A stretch of DNA of 64,000 nucleotides from Streptomyces coeruleorubidus (lineage in GTDB: Bacteria > Actinomycetota > Actinomycetes > Streptomycetales > Streptomycetaceae): positions 8,345,001-8,409,000 of the forward strand of contig NZ_CP023694.1 of assembly GCF_008705135.1 (NCBI RefSeq). The letters run 5' to 3'. Shown piece after piece: positions 33,801-40,791 of this stretch. Position numbers and translations under genes: made by a program. Numbering within the stretch: the stretch's first letter is position 1; the number at the start of each line of letters is the position of its first letter. The notes beneath the pieces are model-generated. The model searched no databases. It saw nothing but the letters and a program-made list of their open reading frames with translations, and had not been told where the DNA came from.

Positions 33801-36800
33801 GTCGACGACCAGGTCAAGGTGCGCGGCTTTCGCGTGGAGCCCGGCGAAGTCGCGAACGTGCTGCTCAAGCACCCCTCGGTGCACCGTGCCGTGGTCGTCC
33901 CGCAGGGCAGTGGCGCCGCCCGCACGCTCGCCGCCTACGTGAGCCCGACTCCTCAGTGGCTGCACAGCGCCGACCAGGAGGAGAACGCCGCCCACATCGA
34001 ACAGTGGCGGCAGCACTCCGAGGACCGGTATGCGCTCGGCACCGGATCCGCCGGCCAGGAGGCCGTCGAGGCCGCGGCCCGGCACCTGCGGCGCATTCGG
34101 CCGAAGCGGGTACTGGAGATCGGCTGCGGCGGGGGAGAGTTGCTCCTGCGCTACGCCGCGGACTGCGCCTCGGTGCATGCGCTCGACCCGTCGGCCACGG
34201 CCCTCGACGCGGCACGCCGCGGCGTGGCGGACCGCGGATGGTCGCACGTCACCCTGACGCGGGGGGACGCGAGGTCCGTGGCGGAGCTGACCAGCGAGAG
34301 GTTCGACGCGATCGTGCTCAACTCGGTGGTGCGGCACTTCCCCAACGAGGAATACCTGGAGGAGGTACTCGGCCTCCTGGCCCCGCTCCTGGAGGGCGGC
34401 GGCAGCATCCTCGTCGGCGACGTCCGGAACCTGGATCTGTTCACCGCCCAGCTCTGCGCGGCCGAGCGGGATCGAGCGGAGCCCGGCGGAACCCTCGACG
34501 CGCTGGCCACCCAGGTGCGGCGCAGCCGGCGCGAGGAGCGGGAACTGCTCGTCAGCCCGATGTACTTCGCGCGGGTGCCCGAGCGTCTCCCCGAGCTGGG
34601 GGCGGTCGACCTCATCGTCCGGCGCGGCGAGGGAAACAGCGAGGCACTCGCCTACCGCTACGACGTCATCCTGCGCAAGGACACCGCGCCGGCCACCGCC
34701 CTGCCGTGGCTGGAGGCCGCCTCCCCGGCGCAGCTGCGGGCCCTCCTGGACGGCGAGGTTCCCGACCGGTTCGGGGTCAGCGGCTTGACGAACCCCCGCG
34801 TCAGCGACGCCGTGCGCCTGGGCGCCGAGCTCGGGCGCAGGCCGGATCCCCGGGCGGCCGAACCGCTCGCGCCCCGCTCACGGGCCGCGGACGAGGCCCG
34901 GGAGCTGGAAGCCGTGCTCCGGCACGCCGAGGAGCTCGGCTTCCATGTGGCGACCACGTGGTCGCAGGACCGGCTCGACGGCCTCGACCTGGTGCTCGGC
35001 CGGAGCGAACTGCCCCGCGTGCGGGCGCGCGAGCCCTATCGGGCACCCGCCGCGACCAACCATCCGCAGCTGGGCCGCAGGGGGCCGTCGCTGGCCCGAG
35101 CCCTCAAGGAGCACCTCTCCGCGCAGCTGCCCCACTACATGGTGCCCGGCGTGTTCGTGGTCCTCGACGAACTGCCGGTCACACCGAACGGCAAAGTCGA
35201 CAAGCGGGCCCTGCCGGCCCCGGACGAGGCCGACGTGACCAAGGAGCGGTACGTCGCCCCGCGGACCGAGGCACAGCGCGCGCTGTGCCGGATCGTCGCC
35301 GACGTCCTCGGTCTCACCCAGGTCGGACTCCAGGACAACTTCTTCGATCTCGGCGGGCACTCCTTGCTCGCGACCCGGCTCACTCTGCGGATCAGGAAGG
35401 AGACCGGCGCCGAACTGCCGCTCCAGCTGATCTTCAGCGGGGCCACCGTCGAAGAGATGTCCGCCGTCCTGGAGCAGCCCGCGGAGCAGGAGAACGGACC
35501 GTCGGCCCCGGCCGACCGGCCCGAGGCCGACGAGGCCGCGGAGCGGGGTCCGGCACCCATCACGCTCCAACAGCGCGAACTGTGGTTCCTCAACCGGCCG
35601 GCACACCTGGGAACGGCGCACGACAACGTCCAACTGGCGTTCCGCATCGACGGCCCTCTGGACCGCGAGGCCTACGCGCACGCCGTGAAGGCACTGGTGG
35701 AACGGCACGCGGTGCTGCGCACCGGCTATGCCCGGCACGACGGCACGGTGACCCAGCGCGTCCATCCCGCCGACGACTTCGCGCTGCGGCGGGCGGCCGT
35801 CGGGGAGGAGGCAGTCACGGAGTGGCTGCGTGCCGAACGGCTGCGCCCCTTCGCGCCGGAGGACCGGTACGCGATCCGCGCACACCTGCTCATCGTGTCC
35901 GACGATCAGCACATCGGGGTGCTGACCCGGCCCTGGGGCGTCTTCGACGGCTGGTCCGTGAACGTCGTACTCGCGGAGCTGCTCGAGCTGTACCGCGCGC
36001 TCAGCCTGGGGAAGGCACCGGAGCTTCCGCCGCTTCCCCTGTCGTACGCCGGGTTCGCCCGCTGGCAGGCGCTCACGACCGACGCCGCGGAACTCTCCCG
36101 GCAGGAGAACTACTGGCGACGGCAACTGGCCGGGCTGCCGGCCTGCCCGCCGCTGCGTGCCGACTACGAACGATGCCCGGTCAAGACGTACCAGGGCTCG
36201 TCCGTGGATCTCCGGATCTCCGCCGAACTACTGGAAGCCCTGCGCCGGTTGAGCCAGGAGCAGGGAGTCACGCTCTACATGACCCTGCTGTCGGCCTTCG
36301 CCGTTCTGCTGGGCGGCCACATGGACGGCAGCGAACTGGCCGTCGGCACCGCGGTGTCGAACCGGCCGCGGAGCGAACTGGAGCGAGTCGTCGGCTACTT
36401 CGTCAACCTGCTGACGCTCCGTCTCGACGTGCCCGCGGACCGTTCCTTCCCCGACGTCCTGGCGCAGACCAGGCGCGTCACCACCGAGGCGCACGAGCAC
36501 AAGGACCTGCCGTTCCCCGACCTCGTCCGGGCCCTGGTTCCCACTCCCGAACCGGGCTGCTCCCCGCTGTTCCAGGTGATGTTCAACCTGCTGCCCGCTG
36601 CCGCCCCCACCGGGGCCGGCGGTGACGGGACGGACCTTCAGGTGCGGCTGCTGCGTCCCGCGACGACGACCACGAAGTACGACCTCAACCTCGTCGCGGA
36701 GGAGACGGGTTCGGGACTGCAGGGCTACCTGGAGTTCAGCACCGACCTCTTCGCCCCGCGGACCGTCGAGCGCATGGCTCGCACCTACGAGCGGTTGCTG

Positions 36801-36887
36801 GCGGAGATCGTGGCGTCCCCGCAATCGGACGTGGCCCACCTGCGCGCCGCCACGGCGGCGGCGCCGGACTCACCAGGGGCGCCTTGA
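27861..36887 (+). CDS. NRPS: C-A(Ser)-PCP-C-A(N-MT)-PCP-C*
   Basis: 3008 aa. Residue positions approximate: helical N-terminal linker 1-55; C 57-494 (HHSVSDG, LCL-like); A1 504-1014, specificity residues read as D V W H F S L V D K, the serine code of EntF; PCP 1024-1104 (GGHSLM); C 1150-1590 (HHLIEDA, with the VYPLLPTQEGILFHH opening usual in DCL or dual E/C domains although no epimerase precedes it); A2 from 1594, residues D V P H E A L P V K, which I cannot assign; N-methyltransferase inserted at about 2044-2274 (LEIGCGGGELL, NSVVRHFPNEEYL); end of A2 2394-2452 (NGKVDKR); PCP 2460-2540 (GGHSLLA); terminal C 2567-2994, in which HHxxxDG has become RPWGVFDG. It should add Ser and an N-methylated residue to the chain delivered by the upstream PKS. 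Confidence 0.92.
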   Translation: MGTTSQDTGLDLIRKIRSLPEKRQRALIALLRKQGVDLSALETVPRLPRTGGTPVPLSFTQQRLWFLAQLDGTSAAYNIPMAMRLSGRLDRPALLRALEAVVQRHEVLRTRFADDGGVPRQVIGDGSDFTVAEEELADPARLAALCRDEAAAPFDLERGPLIRVRLLRQSEQEHHLLVTTHHSVSDGWSVGVFFRDLVALYEAFSGGRPDPLEPLPVQYADYASWQRERLAGDLHGRQTDYWKRQLAGVDPRLTLPADRERPRVKTYTGASENFTCPADLLSALHDVAKVHEATLYMTLLAAYTVVLNRYTHQTDIAVGTVVANRGRRELEDLIGFFANTLVMRADLADDPDFRDLLAQVKKTALEAYDHQEVPFEAVVEALDTERSLAHSPVFQTMFVLQEAQTRRDATLGGLTVSPVDFDLSFTKFDLTVDLRESPDGLVGTVEYNPDLYDRETIRRFIGHYTRLLAAVADDPALPVSRLAMIDAEERRQVVEVFNDTERSFSDDRCLHELFEERVSRHPDRTALVTIDRSWTYAELDAWADRIARGLRRHGVGPDTLVGLHAERSAEMVAGILGALKAGGAYMPIEPSYPAARRADLVEHSRVAVVLTQPHLDAEPLHSVEHLLVMHPDGTLRDQEGTDVLDTPEADVTGTETAAHAGHVAYVIHTSGSTGRPKGVMVEHRAAVNRIEWMQNEYRLTGDDVVLQKTPYSFDVSVWEFFWPLLFGARLAIAAPGGHRDPAYLVSAIRAFGVTTLHFVPSMLRSIVEEPGWERCATVRQVFCSGEALPPDLCARHYERHTAPLHNLYGPTEAAVDVSHWTVPADATPRVVPIGRPIQNIQLHVLDEALAPQGVGCVGELYIAGAGLARGYLHQPELTRERFVPNPFAPSPDARMYRTGDLVRRLPDGDLEFLGRADDQVKVRGFRIEPGEIEHRLTEHPLVRSSAVLVREDQPGSPRLVAYVVPEPGNALTDHRADLIRHLEGVLPDYMVPSAYVELAALPVTAHGKLDRRALPAPGIDAFAQRAYVAPATDTERRLADVCAELLGFDADRVSAEDNFFALGGHSLMITVLVARLKDSGLHITVQDVFTAPTLADLAARIDATGEAPAYTVPANRIPEHCERLTPDLLPLIDLTQEQIDTVVAAVPGGAAGIQDVYPLLPTQEGILFHHLMDPDNDPYLVSTLYRADDEQACARFIDALQRVVDRHDVMRTAVLTTGLPEPVQVVHRAARLPVERTVLAAGRDPEEQARELLARQERMRLDSAPLLRLVVAEEPHSQRRHLLLTAHHLIEDATSLRLILQELAVHMSGRVDLLSTPAPYRDFVSHTLARHTADDTVAHFRAALEDVTEPTAPFGLTDVHGNGRRVGRLRRALPEPLARDLRAQAQRLQLSPACLFHAAWACFVAATSGRDDVVFGAVMSGRLQGVPGVERMLGNFINTLPLRTRLAGRTVRELIADVDTGLRELIAREQSPLGLVQRCSGLDGDAPLFSAVVNFRHFEAEHDEELPRIEDHGVRFIAAVDAINYPVTVSLDDFGTELSLDIQVEETVTCEAVADCLETALAGLVDALATDDGTGTAALDVNVLPAGDRQRLAEWNDTATPLPHETLPAAFEAQVARTPDRTALIFEGRTLSYAELNARANRLAHWLIERGAGPGQRVAIRMPRSFDLVVAVHAVVKTGAAYLPLETDLPDERVEQVLADSVPLLVLEELPDTTVCPDDNPHVELGRDDAAYVLYTSGSTGRPKGVVIPHRAGLNWTAWKQSHYGMSGEDRMLLKTSVGFDVSVPELFWPLQVGAAVVIARPDGQKDPEYLARLIREERVTDLHFVPSMLAEFLSEPTAHLCTGLRRVETAGEALPVELAERFARLLPDTELHNLYGPTEGGPVTACRYRPEPGAAAVPIGPPVWNTRVYVLDEALRQVPLGVPGELYASGDGIACGYLNRPELTAERFVASPFDSGTRMYRTGDLVRWRAEGTLDYLGRVDDQVKVRGFRVEPGEVANVLLKHPSVHRAVVVPQGSGAARTLAAYVSPTPQWLHSADQEENAAHIEQWRQHSEDRYALGTGSAGQEAVEAAARHLRRIRPKRVLEIGCGGGELLLRYAADCASVHALDPSATALDAARRGVADRGWSHVTLTRGDARSVAELTSERFDAIVLNSVVRHFPNEEYLEEVLGLLAPLLEGGGSILVGDVRNLDLFTAQLCAAERDRAEPGGTLDALATQVRRSRREERELLVSPMYFARVPERLPELGAVDLIVRRGEGNSEALAYRYDVILRKDTAPATALPWLEAASPAQLRALLDGEVPDRFGVSGLTNPRVSDAVRLGAELGRRPDPRAAEPLAPRSRAADEARELEAVLRHAEELGFHVATTWSQDRLDGLDLVLGRSELPRVRAREPYRAPAATNHPQLGRRGPSLARALKEHLSAQLPHYMVPGVFVVLDELPVTPNGKVDKRALPAPDEADVTKERYVAPRTEAQRALCRIVADVLGLTQVGLQDNFFDLGGHSLLATRLTLRIRKETGAELPLQLIFSGATVEEMSAVLEQPAEQENGPSAPADRPEADEAAERGPAPITLQQRELWFLNRPAHLGTAHDNVQLAFRIDGPLDREAYAHAVKALVERHAVLRTGYARHDGTVTQRVHPADDFALRRAAVGEEAVTEWLRAERLRPFAPEDRYAIRAHLLIVSDDQHIGVLTRPWGVFDGWSVNVVLAELLELYRALSLGKAPELPPLPLSYAGFARWQALTTDAAELSRQENYWRRQLAGLPACPPLRADYERCPVKTYQGSSVDLRISAELLEALRRLSQEQGVTLYMTLLSAFAVLLGGHMDGSELAVGTAVSNRPRSELERVVGYFVNLLTLRLDVPADRSFPDVLAQTRRVTTEAHEHKDLPFPDLVRALVPTPEPGCSPLFQVMFNLLPAAAPTGAGGDGTDLQVRLLRPATTTTKYDLNLVAEETGSGLQGYLEFSTDLFAPRTVERMARTYERLLAEIVASPQSDVAHLRAATAAAPDSPGAP

Positions 36888-38566
36888 TGACCAATCCCTT
36901 CGACAGACCGGACACCGACTACCTCGTCCTCGTCGACGACCGGCGGCAGCACTCGCTGTGGCCGTCGGCCATCGACGTTCCGGCCGGCTGGACCGTGGCC
37001 TTCGGCCCCGCAGGGCGGCCGGACTGCCTGGAGTTCACCGCGGCGGCCTGGACGGATCAGCGTCCGGCGAGCGCATGCCCGGTCGAGCACCCCACGGCAC
37101 GACCGGCACCCGCCACACCCGACGCGTCAGGCCCGCAGGACGCGGCCCGGCACGGAAGCAGCAGAAGGAGAGACAGCATCATGACCGCGACCACTTCGAC
37201 GGTTTCAGCGCCCCCCACCATGGCGGGGCACCCGCTGTTCGGGTCGCTGATGGACCTCCAGCGGGACACGCTGGGCACCTACCGCAAGGCGCTGCGCGAC
37301 CACGGTGACGTGGTCCGGTTCACAGTGGGTCCGCCGGGAATGCGGGCGGAGTTCTACGGGGTGTTCTCGGCGGACGGGGCTCAGCAGGTGCTGGCGTCCT
37401 CGGCGCAGACGTTCACCAAGGAGAACCGGTTCCTCGGGGAGCTGCGGCAGTCGTTCGGCAACGGGCTGCTCACCAGCATGGGGGACGAGTACCTGCGCCA
37501 GCGCCGCATGCTCCAGTCGTTGTTCACCCCTCGTCAGGTGAACAACTACGGCTCGGAGATCACCCAGGAGACCGGCAGCCTCGTCGAGCGGTGGCGGACC
37601 GCACCGGACGCGACCGTCGACGTGGCGGAGGAGATGACGGGGCACACACTGCGGACGATCTCCCGCATCCTCTTCGGCCGGAAGAACGACGTGGACGCGA
37701 TGGTTCCCACGGTTCAGCGCAACTTCCCGCTGATCAACGCCTATGCGGTCAAGCGGGCCTTCGCCCCGGTGAACCTGTCCCGGAAGGTGCCCACGCCGGG
37801 CAATCTGCGCGCCGCCAGGGCGCACCGTGAGCTGTACGAGGTGTGCGACGAGATCATCTCGGGCCGCCGGGCCGACGGGCCGACCACCCCGACCGGCCGG
37901 AACGACATGCTCAGCCTGCTGGCGCGGGCGCACGACGACGACGGCAACCCGATCAGTGCGCAGGAGACCCGGAACCAGGTCCTCGTCTTCCTCGTCACCG
38001 GTCACGAGTCCACCGCCACCACACTGGGTCTCACTCTGCATCTCCTCGCCTGTCACCCCGAGGTGCAGGCCCGCGCCCACCAGGAGGTCGACCGTGTCCT
38101 GAGCGGTCGTGAGCCCGTCGCCGAGGACCTGGACAAGCTTCCCTACCTGACGCAGGTGCTCAAGGAGACGCTCCGCCTCTACCCCGCCGCGCCGGCCCAG
38201 GGCCGTGTAGCCACCGAGGACGTGCAGGTCGGCTCGTACACCATTCCGGCCGGCGCCGACGTGGTGGTCAGCTCGGGCGTCGTCCAGCGACGTCCCGACA
38301 TCTGGGAGGACCCCGACGCGTTCGACCCGGACAGGTTCCTGCCGGAGCACGAGGCCGCGCGTCCGCGCTACGCGTGGTTCCCGTTCGGTGGTGGACCGAG
38401 GGCGTGCATCGGCCAGCACCTGGCGATGCTGAACGCCACCCTCACGCTGAGCGTGCTGCTCCAGAACTACTCGTTCACGGCTGTCGACACCGACATTCCA
38501 TTGAACACCGGAATCACCCTGCGACCCACCGGTCAGGTCCGCTGCAGACTGACGGAGCGAACCTGA
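36887..38566 (+). CDS. MbtH-like domain in frame with a cytochrome P450
   Basis: The ATG at 36887 overlaps the NRPS stop (TGATG). Residues 1-60 are an MbtH-like protein (NPFDRPDTDYLVLVDDRRQH, SLWPSAIDVPAGW, WTDQRP), the chaperone needed by many adenylation domains. No stop follows: after a Pro/Ala-rich linker the same frame continues as a full P450 (from MTATTSTVS at 37181) with I-helix LVTGHESTATT, KETLRL (ExxR) and heme loop FPFGGGPRACIGQHLA, Cys ligand present. A strong ribosome site in front of 37181 suggests that free P450 (461 aa) is also made. The P450 probably hydroxylates or otherwise oxidises the product or a carrier-bound intermediate; its target is unknown. Last gene of the rightward operon. 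Confidence 0.85.
   Translation: MTNPFDRPDTDYLVLVDDRRQHSLWPSAIDVPAGWTVAFGPAGRPDCLEFTAAAWTDQRPASACPVEHPTARPAPATPDASGPQDAARHGSSRRRDSIMTATTSTVSAPPTMAGHPLFGSLMDLQRDTLGTYRKALRDHGDVVRFTVGPPGMRAEFYGVFSADGAQQVLASSAQTFTKENRFLGELRQSFGNGLLTSMGDEYLRQRRMLQSLFTPRQVNNYGSEITQETGSLVERWRTAPDATVDVAEEMTGHTLRTISRILFGRKNDVDAMVPTVQRNFPLINAYAVKRAFAPVNLSRKVPTPGNLRAARAHRELYEVCDEIISGRRADGPTTPTGRNDMLSLLARAHDDDGNPISAQETRNQVLVFLVTGHESTATTLGLTLHLLACHPEVQARAHQEVDRVLSGREPVAEDLDKLPYLTQVLKETLRLYPAAPAQGRVATEDVQVGSYTIPAGADVVVSSGVVQRRPDIWEDPDAFDPDRFLPEHEAARPRYAWFPFGGGPRACIGQHLAMLNATLTLSVLLQNYSFTAVDTDIPLNTGITLRPTGQVRCRLTERT
37163..37172 (+). promoter_or_regulatory. Internal ribosome binding site for the P450 part
   Basis: AGAAGGAGAG lies 8 nt upstream of ATG 37181, inside the open MbtH-P450 frame. 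It is stronger than most sites in the window and argues that the P450 is translated separately as well as, or instead of, as a fusion. Confidence 0.6.
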
Positions 38567-38614
38567 CCGAACAGGCGGCACAGCAATATGATGGGCCGAC
38601 CTGTGAATTCGGTC

Positions 38615-38644
38615 TTGCTGGAGCGAATGTAATCGAGCTAGGCT
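38615..38644 (+). promoter_or_regulatory. Candidate promoter for the SDR gene and genes downstream
   Basis: TTGCTG (38615-38620), an 18-nt spacer, then TAGGCT (38639-38644), a reasonable match to the Streptomyces housekeeping consensus. It lies in the 257-bp AT-richer gap between the P450 stop and the SDR start, the only sizeable break in the rightward gene series after 18.6 kb. An alternative -10 (TATGAT) occurs about 50 nt upstream. Confidence 0.35.
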
Positions 38645-38823
38645 GAGCGAGATCTCTGAAATGGGCGCCGCATTTTCTGCAGGCGGCCTTCGTCGGTCCG
38701 CTGATGCCGACCGGTGTTCCTACCCCTGCCAACATTCCACGGCTGATTCTTCCTGGCCTTGTTGCAGGATCAGATGAGTTTCTTCTTCCGGCGAGTCCGT
38801 CGATGCGTACAGGAGACATGAGG

Positions 38824-39564
38824 GTGCACAAGGAATTCGCGGTGGTGACCGGCGGTACGAAAGGTATCGGGCTCGGACTCAGTGGGCGCCTGGTGTCGTT
38901 GGGGTACCGGGTCGTGGCGCTCTACCGGGGCGACAAGGAGTCCGCCGCCGCGGCCGAGCGCGAGTTCGGCGACTCCTTCCGGGCCCTGCGGGCAGACCTC
39001 GCGGACCCCGACGCGGTGGTCACCGTGGCGGACGAGCTGCTCGCGGCGTACGGGGCGCCGAAGGTGCTGGTCAACAATGCCGGGCGAAACATCGACCGTC
39101 CCTTCCTCGACATGTCGTTCGACGACTGGGACCAGGTGATCGCGGCCAACCTGTCCGCGCCGTTCTACCTCACGCGGAGGCTCGCGCCGAAGATGCTCGA
39201 GGCCGGCGGTGGATCGGTGGTGAACGTCGCAGCCACCACGGGGATCCGCCCCCGGCTCGACGGGCTGAACTACTGCGCCAGCAAGGCGGGGCTCCTGCAC
39301 TTCACGAAATGCCTCGCGATGGAGCTCGCTCCGACCATTCGCGTCAACTCGCTCATTCCCGGAATGATCGACACCGAGGAGATGCGCACGCGATTCCGGA
39401 CCGACGAACCGCACTACCGCGACAGGTTGCTCGATGAGATCCCGCAGCGACGCATCGGAGATGTCGACATGATGGCCGACGCGTTGGAATTCCTGGTCGG
39501 GGAGAAATCTTCATATGTCACCGGTCAAAAGTTGATCGTGGACGGCGGACAGTTCATGTGGTGA
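38824..39564 (+). CDS. SDR-family oxidoreductase (FabG-like)
   Basis: 246 aa. GTG 38824 is chosen because AGGAG lies 8 nt upstream; ATG codons at 38803 and 38818 are alternatives with poor spacing. Classical short-chain dehydrogenase features: TGGTKGIG cofactor loop, NNAG, and YCASK catalytic Tyr/Lys. Aligned with E. coli FabG, the catalytic Ser position falls in NVAATTG, so Ser is replaced by Ala with Thr next to it. Full length for the family, ending with the usual VTGQKLIVDGGQFMW. It may reduce a beta-keto or sugar-like intermediate; no substrate can be read from sequence. It is followed 58 nt later by the SIS protein. Confidence 0.8.
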   Translation: MHKEFAVVTGGTKGIGLGLSGRLVSLGYRVVALYRGDKESAAAAEREFGDSFRALRADLADPDAVVTVADELLAAYGAPKVLVNNAGRNIDRPFLDMSFDDWDQVIAANLSAPFYLTRRLAPKMLEAGGGSVVNVAATTGIRPRLDGLNYCASKAGLLHFTKCLAMELAPTIRVNSLIPGMIDTEEMRTRFRTDEPHYRDRLLDEIPQRRIGDVDMMADALEFLVGEKSSYVTGQKLIVDGGQFMW

Positions 39565-39622
39565 TTCTCGCGGTGTGAGCGAGAATGCATTCACTCCCAT
39601 TTTCCGGAAAGAGGCTGTGTAC

Positions 39623-40726
39623 GTGCGTACTCGAATGGACCGGTACGAGGAATTTCTCTCCGAGCATTACCGGAAGGGATTCACGAAGTCCGATGAATAC
39701 TCGCTGGACGAGCTGACCGACAGCCTGCGCGCCCGTATCGCCGCAGGTCACTTCAAGCGTGTGGTGTTCACCGGCATGGGGTGCTCGGCCATCGTCTCCG
39801 ATGTTGTCCGCGCCTTCTTCATCTCGACGGGCACCGAGGTGGAGTTCCACGTCTTCAACGACTACGACCACGCGTACCTGCTGCCGTCCTCCGTCATCGA
39901 CGACGACCGGACCCTGATCATCCTGAGCTCCTACAGCGGCCACTCCCTGGAGCCCGCGCGAGCCTTCCACACACTCGCGCACGCCCACGACCGAATGATC
40001 CTGCTCACCTCCGGCGGGCGCCTGGCCGAGCTGGGCCGGGAGGCTGGTGTGTCCATCCTCCGCTGGGAGCTGAGCGAGCCCGACCGCGAGTACCCCCTGT
40101 TCCACGTGGGGCAGTACTTCGCCATCCTGCTGGAAGTCTTCTTCCGGCTGGGCCTGGTCCCGCAGGACTTCGGCGACGAGGTGCGGGCGCTCCCGGATCA
40201 CCTGGCCCACGACTTCACCCATGACCACCGGGAGCTGGCCGGCGGGGCGGCCCTGCGGAGCCGGGACGCCAACATCATCATGATCGCCTCGCCGATGTGG
40301 CACGAGAGCCTGCTCAAGCTGGCCAAGATGCACCTCAACGAGATCGCCATGGTGCCGGCCACCCGCAACTACTTCCACGAGTTCTGCCACAGCGAGGTGG
40401 CGACCCTGTCGGACCCGACCCGCAGGCACAGCGTGCTGGTCTTCGCCGACGCGGACGACGACGAGTACACGCAGGCGAAGCGGAAGAACCTGACGGACCT
40501 GCTCACGAGCGACCGTCCGGAGAACGGGAACATCGAGGTGATCGAGATCCCCATGACCGAACCCACCTTCATGCGGAAGTACTTCACCGCCCTGGAGTTC
40601 GTCCAGCACCTCACGCTGGCTCTCGGCCGCGCACACGAGACGCAGTCGCGCAACCTCATCTCCGAGGCCGCCGGAAACCCCTGGTACCACGGCGACACCA
40701 TCCTCGCGGAAGCGGCTGCCCGCTAG
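39623..40726 (+). CDS. SIS-domain phosphosugar isomerase-like protein
   Basis: 367 aa from GTG 39623 (AAGAGG site 8 nt upstream; an in-frame GTG at 39575 would add 16 residues). Two SIS folds resemble the phosphoglucose/phosphomannose isomerase-like group: FTGMGCSAIVSDVV and ILSSYSGHSLEPARAF in the first half, MIASPMWHESLLKLAKMHLN and the Asn/His-rich MVPATRNYFHEFCHSEV in the second. Such proteins bind phosphosugars and isomerise them or, in glucosamine synthases, transfer an amino group; no glutaminase domain is present here. Its place between the SDR and the oxazole PKS suggests supply of a sugar or a sugar-derived building block, but no glycosyltransferase is visible in the window. Confidence 0.7.
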   Translation: MRTRMDRYEEFLSEHYRKGFTKSDEYSLDELTDSLRARIAAGHFKRVVFTGMGCSAIVSDVVRAFFISTGTEVEFHVFNDYDHAYLLPSSVIDDDRTLIILSSYSGHSLEPARAFHTLAHAHDRMILLTSGGRLAELGREAGVSILRWELSEPDREYPLFHVGQYFAILLEVFFRLGLVPQDFGDEVRALPDHLAHDFTHDHRELAGGAALRSRDANIIMIASPMWHESLLKLAKMHLNEIAMVPATRNYFHEFCHSEVATLSDPTRRHSVLVFADADDDEYTQAKRKNLTDLLTSDRPENGNIEVIEIPMTEPTFMRKYFTALEFVQHLTLALGRAHETQSRNLISEAAGNPWYHGDTILAEAAAR

Positions 40727-40791
40727 TTCGTTACCAGCCGGAGCACCGTCTCTTCCCCAAGTGAGCGCAGGAAATAAGGAGTGTTGGGTCA

